Shown here: positions 16,215 to 24,825 of the stretch, one piece after another
How the letters are laid out: every line of letters begins with the position of its first letter
Position numbering within the stretch: the stretch's first letter is position 1
Assembly (NCBI RefSeq): GCF_008364685.1
Contig: NZ_VTTL01000009.1
Location: 62,001 to 126,000 of the forward strand
Reading direction: 5' to 3'
Source of the DNA: Xanthobacter oligotrophicus
Lineage (GTDB): Bacteria; Pseudomonadota; Alphaproteobacteria; Rhizobiales; Xanthobacteraceae
DNA length: 64,000 nt
Notes under the pieces: generated by a model
Told to the model about the DNA's origin: nothing
Databases searched by the model: none
The model's input: the letters and a program-made list of their open reading frames with translations, nothing else
Position numbers and translations under genes: made by a program

Positions 16215-16222
16215 GGGGGGGA

Positions 16223-16256
16223 GGGCCTCGGATCACTCGATCCGAGGCCCTTGTTA
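16223..16256 (+). terminator. Intrinsic terminator of ettA
   Basis: GGGCCTCGGATC (16223-16234), loop ACTC, GATCCGAGGCCC (16239-16250), then TTGTTA. A perfect 12 bp stem nine bases after the ettA stop. Confidence 0.85.
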
Positions 16257-16322
16257 TCAGAGGCGGCCCGGCTCAAGCTATTTGAGTTGGAATGAATCCC
16301 TGCGCTGCGCTATGTAAAAGCA

Positions 16323-17078
16323 ATGAATTTTTTCGATTTTATCACTCAAGACGAACTCGATGAGCTGCCGGATGATCCCGAGGCAGCGTTTGTCCTTTTT
16401 GCCAGTCTTGCGCAGGGCAGGCTGGCAGAAAGGCAGCGGGGGCTTGATCTGAACGATAGTAGTGACTGGGAGTTGCTAAACGAGGCTCGCCATGGCTTCA
16501 TGAATGTTGTCGTTGCTGTTGGTAGGCGTTTCGGCATTGAACCATTTTGTTCAATGGAGATGCCAAAAATTGCAGATTTCGGTACCAAAGAACATCAGCA
16601 ATTTAAAGCTGATCTTGATTTTTATATCGCGCAAATTGCTGTCGGAAATTCGATGCGGGGCAAGCGCGATTCTGTAAATATACCACTGTCTGTGAAAGAC
16701 AGAATTCGGTCTTATGTTGCAGCATTGAAATCTGAGGTGGAGAAGGCGGAGATCGGCGATGCTCGGCGATCTGCTTTGCTGGACAAGCTTGCAAAATTTG
16801 AGCGGGAATTAGAGAAAAATCGTCTCACGCTGTTGGAATTGACCCGCGTTATAGTTGCTGTTGCTGCCGTTCCGGGTGCCTTGTGGGCGTCAACGGAAAT
16901 TACATTCAAATTGGTGAACAACGTCATCCAAGCGGTTGGCGAGGCAAAAGCGACTGAAGACAGTGAACGCCAATTAGTTTCTACTGAGCCTATGAAGGCG
17001 CTTTCACCTCCTAGAATAAAAACTGAGACATCAGTGCGGCGATCACCTGACGCCTTGGATGATGAGATCCCTTTTTAA
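16323..17078 (+). CDS. AT-rich orphan gene, hypothetical protein
   Basis: A 251-residue protein of unknown family. The N-terminus is acidic (FITQDELDELPDDPE), the middle is helical, and one hydrophobic segment at about 177-200 (RVIVAVAAVPGALWASTEIT) may cross the membrane or pack as a helix; the tail is hydrophilic and ends DALDDEIPF. Base composition is much lower in GC than the genes on either side, codon choice differs (many A/T-ending codons), and the gene separates ettA from pcaD. These are signs of recent transfer. The ATG at 16323 is preceded by a weak ribosome site. Nothing identifies its role; defence or stress genes often look like this, but that is a guess. Confidence 0.75.
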   Translation: MNFFDFITQDELDELPDDPEAAFVLFASLAQGRLAERQRGLDLNDSSDWELLNEARHGFMNVVVAVGRRFGIEPFCSMEMPKIADFGTKEHQQFKADLDFYIAQIAVGNSMRGKRDSVNIPLSVKDRIRSYVAALKSEVEKAEIGDARRSALLDKLAKFERELEKNRLTLLELTRVIVAVAAVPGALWASTEITFKLVNNVIQAVGEAKATEDSERQLVSTEPMKALSPPRIKTETSVRRSPDALDDEIPF

Positions 17079-17408
17079 GCTGAATGGTTTGAGGGAGGGT
17101 CGCTGTTCAATCGATGCTAGAAATTTGACCTCACAGTTTGGATTGTCGATAAGGTCTGTAGCGCACCACACTTTTTCCTTAAGCCTTGATGAGGGATCAA
17201 TAGGGCGCTTCCGTCTTATTCGCCCTCATCTTGATCCCCTCCAGCAACGAGACCTGCAGGCGCAGGATTTCGTCGAGGGCTTCAGATTGCGCAAGCCCAT
17301 CCGTTCGCCCTTGGCGACGTCGAGATAATCCGCTTCCTCTCCCCCCTTGCACCGCCCCCCAAACGCGCTACACCTTCTCTGGCATATTGAATCCAGAAGG
17401 GGTGTGCG
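17079..17408. other. 330 bp intergenic region with a possible gene remnant
   Basis: The first half shares the low GC of the orphan gene. On the minus strand near 17358-17210, one frame ends ...SEALDEILRLQVSLLEGIKM, followed by RANKTEAPY and a stop. It reads like the amphipathic C-terminus of a degraded gene, but it has only a GTG start and no ribosome site. The last 60 bp should hold the promoter of the lactonase gene. Confidence 0.35.
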
Positions 17409-18185
17409 GTGCCGCTCATCGATCTGTCCGGGGAGCGTTTCCAGGTGGAGGTTTCGGGGCCGGAGGGGGCGCCGCCCCTTGTGCTGTCCCATTCCCTTGG
17501 CTGCACGCTGAATATGTGGGACGAGGTGGTGCCGCTGTTCGCCCGCACCCGGCGGGTCATCCGCTATGACGCCCGCGGCCATGGGGCGAGCGCCGCGCCC
17601 GACCAGGTCTATGCCATGGGCGACCTTGGCCGCGATGTGCTGGCGATCCTCGACCGGCTGGGCCTCGCGCACGCCGATTTCTGCGGCCTGTCGCTGGGCG
17701 GCATGGTGGGGCAGTGGCTGGCGCTGAATGCGCCCCAGCGCCTGACGCGGCTGGTGCTCTCCAACACCACCGCCCATGCCGGGCCGCCCCGCTTCTGGGA
17801 CCAGCGCATCAAGGCGGTGCGCCGCGACGGCGTGGAGCCCATCGCCGATTCCGTCATCGACAGCTGGTTCACCCCGGATTACCGCGCCACGGCGCCGGCG
17901 CGGGTGGCCTCGGTGCGGGCCATGGTGACGGGCACAAGCCCCGCCGGCTACATGGGCACCAGCGCCGCCATGCGCGACATGGATTTCCGCCACGATCTCA
18001 AGGCCGTGCGCACCCAGACGCTGGTGATCGTCTCAGACGGCGACCGCTCCACGCCGCCGGCCTGGGGCGAGGCCATCGCCGCCGCCATCCCCGGCGCGAA
18101 GCTGGCGCGGCTGCCGGGTGGCCATCTCTCGGCCATCGAGCAGCCGGAGGCGTTCGTGCGCACGGTGGACGGTTTCCTGGGCTGA
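17409..18185 (+). CDS. pcaD: Alpha/beta hydrolase, 3-oxoadipate enol-lactonase type
   Basis: A 258-residue alpha/beta hydrolase. The nucleophile elbow GLSLGGMVGQ holds the catalytic Ser, the oxyanion region is LSHSLGCTLNMWDEV, RYDARGHGASAAP is the typical PcaD segment, a late Asp lies in VSDGDRSTP, and the His in LPGGHLSAIEQPE. PcaD opens 3-oxoadipate enol-lactone in the protocatechuate branch of the beta-ketoadipate pathway. No other pca gene is adjacent, so the substrate is not certain. Start is GTG at 17409 after AGAAGGGG; there is no in-frame ATG nearby. Convergent with the fds operon. Confidence 0.75.
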   Translation: MPLIDLSGERFQVEVSGPEGAPPLVLSHSLGCTLNMWDEVVPLFARTRRVIRYDARGHGASAAPDQVYAMGDLGRDVLAILDRLGLAHADFCGLSLGGMVGQWLALNAPQRLTRLVLSNTTAHAGPPRFWDQRIKAVRRDGVEPIADSVIDSWFTPDYRATAPARVASVRAMVTGTSPAGYMGTSAAMRDMDFRHDLKAVRTQTLVIVSDGDRSTPPAWGEAIAAAIPGAKLARLPGGHLSAIEQPEAFVRTVDGFLG

Positions 18186-18296
18186 CATCCGGGACGGCGA
18201 CGTCCACGCCCCAGATTGAAGGCGCGCTTCGGCGTCGCCCATCCGGTACCGCAGGTCGAGGAGGGCGCATGGCGTGCGCCCCCGCCCGGGCGTTGC

Positions 18297-18527
18297 TCAG
18301 GCGGCTTTGGCCGCCTCAAGCCCTTCCAGCGCTTCCTTGGCGATGGGCGAGAGGCCCTCGCCGCCATGGGCGATGTGCTCGGCGATCTTGGAGCGCATGC
18401 GCGGGTCCCAGAACTTCTGGATGTGGATGCGCGTGGCCTCCACGGCCTCGTCGTGCTTCTGCGCCGAGAAGGCGGTGGCGATCTGGTTCGCCATGTAGAC
18501 GAGCTTTTCAGCAGTGCTATGCGACAT
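18297..18527 (-). CDS. fdsD: Formate dehydrogenase delta subunit
   Basis: A 76-residue protein matching the FdsD family (EKLVYMANQIATAF, WDPRMRSKIAEHI, GEGLSPIAKEALEGL). FdsD is a small subunit of the soluble NAD-dependent molybdenum formate dehydrogenase; it is needed for full activity and probably helps assembly. It is the last gene of fdsGBA-fdhD-fdsD and overlaps the end of fdhD by 11 bp, so the two are co-translated. Length is normal for the family. Confidence 0.92.
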   Translation of the reverse strand: MSHSTAEKLVYMANQIATAFSAQKHDEAVEATRIHIQKFWDPRMRSKIAEHIAHGGEGLSPIAKEALEGLEAAKAA

Positions 18528-19395
18528 GGTTCTGCCGTTCCGGTGAGGGGAGGGCGATGCGCCCGGGATGGGTGAAAACCTCGAAACCGTCCTGGCGCAC
18601 GATGGCGCAGAGCGTAATGCCCGCCGCTTCCGCCGTGCGGATGGCCAGCGAGGTCGGCGCGGAGACGGCGGCGATGACGCCCACGCCCAGCACGGCCGCC
18701 TTCTGCACCATCTCGATGGAGACGCGGCTGGTCAGCAGCAGGAGGCCGCGCGCGGTGTCGAAGCCGGCTTCCGCCGCCTTGCCCACCAGCTTGTCGAGGG
18801 CATTGTGCCGGCCCACGTCCTCGGCCAAGGCGAGGATGCCGCGGCCGGGCTCGAAATAGGCCGCCGCGTGCACCGCGCGGGTTTCATGGTTGAGGCTTTG
18901 GAGCGGGCCGAGGGTCGCCATGGCGTCGAGCAGCGTCGCCGGGGAGAAGCGGGTGTCCGCCGTCACCAGCGCCGCCGGCTTCACCGCCTCGGCAAGGCTC
19001 TCCACCCCGCACAGGCCGCAGCCCGTGGGCCCGGCCAGCGTCCGGCGCCGGGCGGAGAGATGCTTCATCTTCTCCTCGGCGATCCACATGCGGGCCTCGA
19101 TGCCCTCGTCCGCCACGATCACCTCGCGGGAGAGGATCTCGGCGGCGGACGCGACGATACCCTCGGTTAGGGCGAAGCCGAGGGCGAAATCGGCGATGTC
19201 CGTGGGGCTCGCCATCATCACAGCGTGGGTTGTGCCGTTGAAGGTGAGGGCGACCGGCACTTCCTCCGGCACGGCGCGTTCGCCGGTGGAGACCGTGCCG
19301 TCGCGCACCTGCACACGCTCCACCCGCCGCGCCGGAGACGGGGCGGGGAGGGCGATGTCCTGCGACAGAGCGCAGGTGGAGGGCGTGTCGGTCAT
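18517..19395 (-). CDS. fdhD: Formate dehydrogenase accessory sulfurtransferase FdhD
   Basis: A 292-residue FdhD. The family moves sulfur from IscS to the bis-MGD molybdenum cofactor before its insertion into formate dehydrogenase. The key loop is present as GPTGCGLCGVESL, with both catalytic-site cysteines. Other family features are FALGFALTEGIV, ALAEDVGRHNALDKLVG and SRVSIEMVQKAAVLGV. This is the gene called fdsC in fds operons. It follows fdsA after an unusually long 249 bp gap containing a palindromic repeat, and overlaps fdsD downstream. Confidence 0.95.
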   Translation of the reverse strand: MTDTPSTCALSQDIALPAPSPARRVERVQVRDGTVSTGERAVPEEVPVALTFNGTTHAVMMASPTDIADFALGFALTEGIVASAAEILSREVIVADEGIEARMWIAEEKMKHLSARRRTLAGPTGCGLCGVESLAEAVKPAALVTADTRFSPATLLDAMATLGPLQSLNHETRAVHAAAYFEPGRGILALAEDVGRHNALDKLVGKAAEAGFDTARGLLLLTSRVSIEMVQKAAVLGVGVIAAVSAPTSLAIRTAEAAGITLCAIVRQDGFEVFTHPGRIALPSPERQNHVA

Positions 19396-19536
19396 CTCAA
19401 GGTTTCACATGGGAGCGGAACGCTGGTTCCGGAAGGGGTGAACTCTTCCTGTTTAGGGGAGGGGCGTCAGCTTCTGCTGTAGTCATGCCGATCCGTTTGC
19501 GACACCGCGCGGAAGGTGTTCCTGGCCTGACCAGGT

Positions 19537-19567
19537 GGATGGCCGGGTCAAGCCCGGCCATGACGGT
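19537..19567. repeat. Palindromic repeat between fdsA and fdhD
   Basis: GGATGGCCGGGTCAAGCCCGGCCATGACGGT, with inner arms ATGGCCGGG/CCCGGCCAT. The same unit occurs twice in the acxA-acxB gap. It resembles the CATGGCCGGG...CCCGGCCATCCACGCC repeat I recall from many Rhizobiales genomes. Within the fds operon it could act as a mRNA-stability element or a partial terminator. Confidence 0.7.
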
Positions 19568-19644
19568 TTGAAGTGCTTGTGCACCCTGTGGCCCCCACCC
19601 CAGCCCTCCCCGCAAGCGGGAGAGGGGGCGTGAAAGCGCAGGCC

Positions 19645-22485
19645 TCACTCCGCGGCTTCGGCGGCGATGCGGCGGGAGGTGCGCGAGAGGTTCTCGTAGT
19701 CCTCCTGCCACTGGGTGGGGCCGTTGGAGGGCGAGACCTGCACGGCGGTCACCTTGTATTCCGGGCAGTTGGTGGCCCAGTCGGAATAGTCGGTGGTCAC
19801 CACGTTGGCCTGCGTCACCGGATGGTGGAAGGTGGTGTAGACCACCCCCGGAGCCACCCGGTCCGAGATCACCGCGCGCAGCGAGGTGGAACCCGCCCGG
19901 CTGTCCAGCTTCACGAAATCGCCATCCCGGATGCCGCGGTTCTCGGCGTCGTGGGCGTGAATCTCCAGCACGTCCTCCGGATGCCAGGCCACGTTCGCGG
20001 TGCGCCTGGTCTGGGCGCCCACATTGTACTGGCTGAGGATGCGGCCGGTGGTGAGCAGCAGCGGGAAGCGCGGCCCGGTCTTCTCGTCGGTGGGCACGTA
20101 TTCGGTGAGGACGAATTTGCCCTTGCCGCGCACGAAGCCGCCGATGTGCATGATGGGCGTGCCTTCCGGCGCGCTGTCGTTGCACGGCCACTGCACCGAG
20201 CCCAGTTCGTCGAGCTTGGCATAGTTCACGCCCGCGAAGGTGGGGGTGAGGGCCGCGATCTCGTCCATGATCTGCGAGGGGTGGGTGTAGGTCATGGGGA
20301 AGCCCAGCGCGTTGGCAAGCAACTGGGTGACCTCCCAGTCCGCATAGCCGTTCTTCGGCGCCATCACCTTGCGGATGCGCTGGATGCGGCGCTCGGCATT
20401 GGTGAAGGTGCCGTCCTTCTCAAGGAAGGAACAGCCGGGCAGGAAGACGTGGGCGTAGTTGGCCGTCTCGTTCAGGAACAGGTCCTGCACGATCAGGCAT
20501 TCGAGGCCCGCAAGGCCCGCCGAGACGTGCTTGGTGTCGGGGTCGGACTGGAGGATGTCCTCGCCCTGCACGTAGAGGCCCTTGAACGTGCCATCCACCG
20601 CCGCGTCGAACATGTTGGGAATGCGCAGGCCCGGCTCGTCGTCCAGCGGCACGCCCCACAGCGCCTCGAAGGTCGAGCGGGTGGCGTCGTCGGAGACGTG
20701 GCGATAGCCCGGCAGCTCGTGGGGGAACGAGCCCATGTCGCAGGAGCCCTGCACGTTGTTCTGGCCGCGCAGCGGGTTCACGCCCACGCCGTTGCGGCCC
20801 ACGTTGCCCGTGGCCATGGCGAGGTTGGCGATGGCCATCACCGTGGTGGAGCCCTGCGAATGCTCGGTGACGCCGAGGCCGTAATAGATCGACCCGTTGC
20901 CGCCGGTGGCATAGAGCCGGGCCGCGCCGCGCACCAGGGCCGGATCGACGCCGGTGTACTTCTCGACCGCTTCCGGCGAGTGGCGTTCGTCGGCGACGAA
21001 GGCGGCCCAGTCCTGGAACTCGTCCCAGTCGCAGCGCTCGCGCACGAACTGCTCGTTCACCAGCCCCTCGGTGACGATCACGTGGGCCAGCGCCGTGACG
21101 ATGGCGACGTTGGTGCCGGGCTTGAGCGGCAGGTGGTAGGACGCCTCGACATGGGGCGAGCGCACGATATCGGTGCGGCGCGGGTCCACCACGATCAGCT
21201 TGGCGCCCTCGCGCAGCCGCTTCTTGAGGCGGGAGCCGAACACCGGGTGGCCGTCGGTGGGATTGGCACCGATGATCAGGACGACGTCCGTCTCCTCGAC
21301 GCTGTCGAAGTCCTGGGTGCCGGCGGAGGTGCCGTAGGTCTGGGAGAGGCCGTAGCCGGTGGGCGAGTGGCAGACGCGGGCGCAGGTGTCCACGTTGTTG
21401 TTGCCGAAGCCGCCGCGGATCAGCTTCTGGACCAGGTAGGTCTCCTCGTTGGTGCAGCGCGAGGAGGTGATGCCGCCCACGGCGCGCTTGCCGTACTTCT
21501 CCTGGATCCGCTTGAACTCGGAGGCAGCGTAGGCGATGGCCTCCTCATAGGTCACTTCCTGCCACGGCTCGTGGATGGAGGAGCGGATCATGGGCTTCAG
21601 GATGCGGTCCTGGTGGACGGCGTAGCCATAGGCGAAGCGGCCTTTGACGCAGGAATGCCCGCGGTTCGCCTTGCCGTCCTTGTAGGGCACCATGCGCACC
21701 AGCTCGTCGCCGCGCATCTCGGCCTTGAAGGTGCAGCCCACGCCGCAATAGGCGCAGGTGGTCACCACCGAATGCTCGGGGGTGCCGATGTCGTACATGG
21801 CCTTCTCGTTCAGCGTCGCGGTGGGGCAGGCCTGCACGCAGGCGCCGCAGGAGACGCATTCCGAGGTGAGGAAGGGCTCGTCCATGCCCGGCGAAACCCG
21901 CGAGCCGAAGCCGCGGCCGGAGATGGTGAGCGCAAACGTGCCCTGCACTTCCTCGCAGGCCCGAACGCACCGGTTGCAGACGATGCACTTCGACTGCTCG
22001 TAGGTGAAGTAGGGGTTGGACTCATCCTTGCCGAGCTTGGTGTGGTTCTCGCCCTCGTAGCCGTAGCGCACGTCGCGCAGGCCCACCACGCCGGCCATGT
22101 CCTGCAGTTCGCAGTCGCCGTTGGCGGAGCAGGTGAGGCAGTCCAGCGGGTGGTCGGAGATGTAGAGCTCCATCACCCCCTTGCGGATCTGCTTCAGCCG
22201 CTCGGTCTGGGTCTTGACCACGATGCCTTCGGCCACCGGCGTGGTGCACGAGGCCGGAGTGCCGTTGCGGCCTTCGATCTCGATGAGGCAGAGCCGGCAC
22301 GAGCCGAAGCTGTCCAGCATGTCGGTGGCGCAGAGCTTCGGGATCTGGTTCCCCGCCTCCATGGCGGCCCGCATGATGGAGGTGCCCTCGGGCACCGTGA
22401 TGCTCATGCCGTCGATGGTGAGGGTGACAAGCTTCTGCGACTTGGAAGCCGGCGTGCCGTAGTCGATTTCGTGAACGAGGGACAT
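19645..22485 (-). CDS. fdsA: NAD-dependent formate dehydrogenase alpha (catalytic) subunit
   Basis: A 946-residue molybdo-iron-sulfur protein. In order: an N-terminal [2Fe-2S] ferredoxin domain (SFGSCRLCLIEIEGR, ASCTTPVAEG), a complex-I-type cluster segment (HPLDCLTCSANGDCELQDMA), two [4Fe-4S] sites (CIVCNRCVRACEEVQG, CVSCGACVQACPTATL), the Mo-domain cluster (CAYCGVGCTF), and the bis-MGD catalytic region with DTCARVCHSPTGYGL, where the second Cys is the molybdenum ligand next to the active His. It oxidises formate to CO2 and passes electrons to FdsBG. The ATG is 13 bp after the fdsB stop. It supplies NADH during growth on C1 compounds. Confidence 0.97.
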   Translation of the reverse strand: MSLVHEIDYGTPASKSQKLVTLTIDGMSITVPEGTSIMRAAMEAGNQIPKLCATDMLDSFGSCRLCLIEIEGRNGTPASCTTPVAEGIVVKTQTERLKQIRKGVMELYISDHPLDCLTCSANGDCELQDMAGVVGLRDVRYGYEGENHTKLGKDESNPYFTYEQSKCIVCNRCVRACEEVQGTFALTISGRGFGSRVSPGMDEPFLTSECVSCGACVQACPTATLNEKAMYDIGTPEHSVVTTCAYCGVGCTFKAEMRGDELVRMVPYKDGKANRGHSCVKGRFAYGYAVHQDRILKPMIRSSIHEPWQEVTYEEAIAYAASEFKRIQEKYGKRAVGGITSSRCTNEETYLVQKLIRGGFGNNNVDTCARVCHSPTGYGLSQTYGTSAGTQDFDSVEETDVVLIIGANPTDGHPVFGSRLKKRLREGAKLIVVDPRRTDIVRSPHVEASYHLPLKPGTNVAIVTALAHVIVTEGLVNEQFVRERCDWDEFQDWAAFVADERHSPEAVEKYTGVDPALVRGAARLYATGGNGSIYYGLGVTEHSQGSTTVMAIANLAMATGNVGRNGVGVNPLRGQNNVQGSCDMGSFPHELPGYRHVSDDATRSTFEALWGVPLDDEPGLRIPNMFDAAVDGTFKGLYVQGEDILQSDPDTKHVSAGLAGLECLIVQDLFLNETANYAHVFLPGCSFLEKDGTFTNAERRIQRIRKVMAPKNGYADWEVTQLLANALGFPMTYTHPSQIMDEIAALTPTFAGVNYAKLDELGSVQWPCNDSAPEGTPIMHIGGFVRGKGKFVLTEYVPTDEKTGPRFPLLLTTGRILSQYNVGAQTRRTANVAWHPEDVLEIHAHDAENRGIRDGDFVKLDSRAGSTSLRAVISDRVAPGVVYTTFHHPVTQANVVTTDYSDWATNCPEYKVTAVQVSPSNGPTQWQEDYENLSRTSRRIAAEAAE

Positions 22486-22498
22486 GGTGTTCCTCCAA

Positions 22499-24061
22499 TT
22501 ATTCTGCGGCGGCCGGCAGCTTCGGCGCGACGCCGAAGTCTTCCGGGAAATGATTGAGCGCGCTCAGCACCGGGTAGGGCGTGAAGCCGCCCAGCGCGCA
22601 CAGGGAACCAAGCTTCATGGTGTGGCAAAGGTCCGTGAGCAGGGCGAGATTCTGCTCGCGCTTCTCGCCGGCGATCACCTTGTCGAGGGTCTCGACGCCC
22701 CGGGTCGAGCCGATGCGGCAGGGCGTGCACTTGCCGCAGCTCTCGTGGGCGCAGAATTCCATGGCGAAGCGGGCCATGTCGGCAAGGTCCGCCGTGTCGT
22801 CGAACACCACCAGGCCGCCATGGCCGATGAGCGCGTCCTTGGCGGTGAAGGCCTCGTAGTCGAACGGGGTGTCGAACTGGTGGGTGGGCAGGTAGGCGCC
22901 CAGCGGGCCGCCGGCCTGCACCGCCTTCACAGGACGGCCGGAGGCCGTGCCGCCGCCGATGTCATAGACCAGCTCGCCCAGCGGGATGCCGAAGGCGGTC
23001 TCGAACAGGCCACCGAACTTGATGTTGCCGGCGATCTGGATCGGCATGGTGCCGCGCGAACGGCCCATGCCGAAGTCGCGGTAATACTTGCCGCCCTTGT
23101 CCAGGATCACCGGTACGGTGGCGAGCGACACCAGATTGTTGATGACGGTGGGCTTCTGGAACAGGCCCTTGTGGGCCGGCAGCGGCGGCTTGGCGCGCAC
23201 CAGCCCGCGCTTGCCCTCAAGGCTTTCCAGTAGGGCGGTTTCCTCGCCGCACACATAGGCGCCGGCGCCCATGCGCATTTCCATGTCGAACGACAGGCCC
23301 GAGCCGAGGATGTTGTCGCCCAGAAGGCCGGCCTCGCGCGCCTTCTCGATGGCCTTTTCCATCACCACGAAGGCGAGGGGATATTCGGAGCGCGAGTAGA
23401 CGTAGCCCTTGGTGGCCCCCACCGCGAGGCCGGCGATGGTCATGCCCTCGATGAGGCAGAACGGGTCCGCCTCCATGATCAGGCGGTCGGCGAAGGTGCC
23501 GCTGTCGCCCTCGTCCGCATTGCAGACGATGTAGCGCTGGTCGGCCGGAGCCGCGGCCACCGTGCGCCACTTGATGCCGGTGGGAAAGCCCGCGCCGCCG
23601 CGCCCGCGCAGGCCGCTTTCCACCACCTCTTCCACCGTGGCCGACGGGCCGAGCGTGATGGCCCGCTCCAGTCCGCGATAGCCGCCATGGGCCTTGTAGT
23701 CGGTGAGCGAGAGCGGATCGATGATGCCGATGCGGGCGAAGGTGAGCCGCGTCTGCTTCTTGAGATACGGGATCTCCTCCACCACGCCCACGCACAGGGG
23801 ATGGTCGGCGCCATGGAGGATGCCGGCATGGAGCAGGTCTTCCACGTCGGAGGGCTTCACCGGGCCGTAGCCGACGCGGCCGCGCTCGGTCTCAACCTCG
23901 ATGAGGGGTTCCAGCCAGAACAGGCCGCGCGAACCGTTGCGGGTGATGTCGGCAGTGATGCCGCGGGCCAGCAGCCCAGCTTCCAGCTTGCGGGCGACGC
24001 GGTCGGCGCCGCAGGCCACCGCAGTGGCGTCGTTCGGGACGAAGATGCGGGGGGATTTCAT
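22499..24061 (-). CDS. fdsB: Formate dehydrogenase beta (NADH/FMN-binding) subunit
   Basis: A 520-residue NuoF-like protein. Residues 1-100 form the extra thioredoxin-like domain of FdsB; then come GLRGRGGAGFPTGIKW (FMN/NADH site), YIVCNADEGDSGTFADR and AGAYVCGEETALLESLEG. The C-terminus has the N3-type [4Fe-4S] motif ESCGKCTPCRIGSTRG. It receives electrons from FdsA and reduces NAD+. The ATG shares one base with the TGA of fdsG, so translation is coupled. Confidence 0.97.
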   Translation of the reverse strand: MKSPRIFVPNDATAVACGADRVARKLEAGLLARGITADITRNGSRGLFWLEPLIEVETERGRVGYGPVKPSDVEDLLHAGILHGADHPLCVGVVEEIPYLKKQTRLTFARIGIIDPLSLTDYKAHGGYRGLERAITLGPSATVEEVVESGLRGRGGAGFPTGIKWRTVAAAPADQRYIVCNADEGDSGTFADRLIMEADPFCLIEGMTIAGLAVGATKGYVYSRSEYPLAFVVMEKAIEKAREAGLLGDNILGSGLSFDMEMRMGAGAYVCGEETALLESLEGKRGLVRAKPPLPAHKGLFQKPTVINNLVSLATVPVILDKGGKYYRDFGMGRSRGTMPIQIAGNIKFGGLFETAFGIPLGELVYDIGGGTASGRPVKAVQAGGPLGAYLPTHQFDTPFDYEAFTAKDALIGHGGLVVFDDTADLADMARFAMEFCAHESCGKCTPCRIGSTRGVETLDKVIAGEKREQNLALLTDLCHTMKLGSLCALGGFTPYPVLSALNHFPEDFGVAPKLPAAAE

Positions 24062-24555
24062 CAGGCGTCTCCGAAGCTCTTGCCGTTGGCGAAGCAGTCG
24101 GCGATTTCGTCGATGGCATCGCGGTCAAGCCGACCCACGAGCTGGCCGTCCACAAGGGCGGACGGAGCGCAGGCGCACAGGCCCAGGCAATAGATGGGCT
24201 CCAGGGTCACCCGCCCGTCGGGGGAGGTTGAACCCATGTCCACGCCAAGCTTTTCCTCGGCATAGTGGGCGAGTGCCTTGCCGCCCACGGACTGGCAGGC
24301 CTCGGCGGCGCACAGCTTCACCACGTGGCGTCCGGGCGCCTCGCGCCGGAAGTCGTGATAGAAGGTGAGAACGCCATAGACCTCGGCGCGCGAGAGGTTG
24401 AGGCTTTCGGCGATCATGGGCACCGCCGGGTCCGGCACGAAGCCGAACGTCTCCTGCAGGGCATGCAGGATGGGCATGGTGGCCCCTTCGAGATGCCGGT
24501 TCTCGGAGATCACCTGCGCTGCGCGCTCAGTGCTCCAATCCTCATAGACCGCCAT
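24061..24555 (-). CDS. fdsG: Formate dehydrogenase gamma subunit
   Basis: A 164-residue NuoE-like [2Fe-2S] protein. The four cluster cysteines are visible in KLCAAEACQSVGG and CLGLCACAPSALVDG. The upstream HALQETFGFVPDPAVPMIAE and SLNLSRAEVYGVLTFYHDF are typical of the family. It works with FdsB as the diaphorase module. Start given is the ATG at 24555 (MAVYEDWS). An in-frame ATG at 24591 would add 12 residues and cannot be excluded, because neither has a strong ribosome site. First gene of the operon, with LysR-type sites upstream. Confidence 0.95.
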   Translation of the reverse strand: MAVYEDWSTERAAQVISENRHLEGATMPILHALQETFGFVPDPAVPMIAESLNLSRAEVYGVLTFYHDFRREAPGRHVVKLCAAEACQSVGGKALAHYAEEKLGVDMGSTSPDGRVTLEPIYCLGLCACAPSALVDGQLVGRLDRDAIDEIADCFANGKSFGDA

Positions 24556-24667
24556 GGACGTCTCGCTTTCCCAAAAGCCGTGAGGGCGCATTGCCGCCGC
24601 TTCGTCTTGCTTATGGGAAAGTGTGTCACACCCGGCCCCCTGATCAAGCCAGCTGTGGGATGTTGCA

Positions 24668-24682
24668 ATAGAACATCTCTAT
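24668..24682. promoter_or_regulatory. LysR-type binding site upstream of the fds operon
   Basis: ATAGAACATCTCTAT is a T-N11-A palindrome (ATAGA-N5-TCTAT), the standard LysR-regulator site. It overlaps a second dyad, GATGTT-N7-AACATC (24659-24677). Both lie about 105-125 bp upstream of fdsG and downstream of the LysR gene, so FdsR is the likely protein. Confidence 0.6.
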
Positions 24683-24825
24683 GAAAGACGGAGGTAAGGC
24701 GTGGCGCTTCGTCTGAATGAAACGCTCCGCGCTGCGTCAATCGCGTCTGTCTGGGATGGTTCTTGGTATATTGATCGTGTTTTTCTATGTACGGGGCCGC
24801 GGAGCCGCGGTCGGCCCCATCGGAT

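Noticed and set aside
19573-22557. 994-codon open frame on the plus strand
   Set aside because: It is antisense to fdsA, which matches its family end to end. Long antisense frames are common in high-GC DNA.
24787-24815. GC-rich dyad (GGGGCCGCGGAGCCGCGGTCGGCCCC) after the LysR gene as terminator
   Set aside because: It lies on the downstream side of the gene but has no T-run in the coding direction and an imperfect stem; left unannotated.
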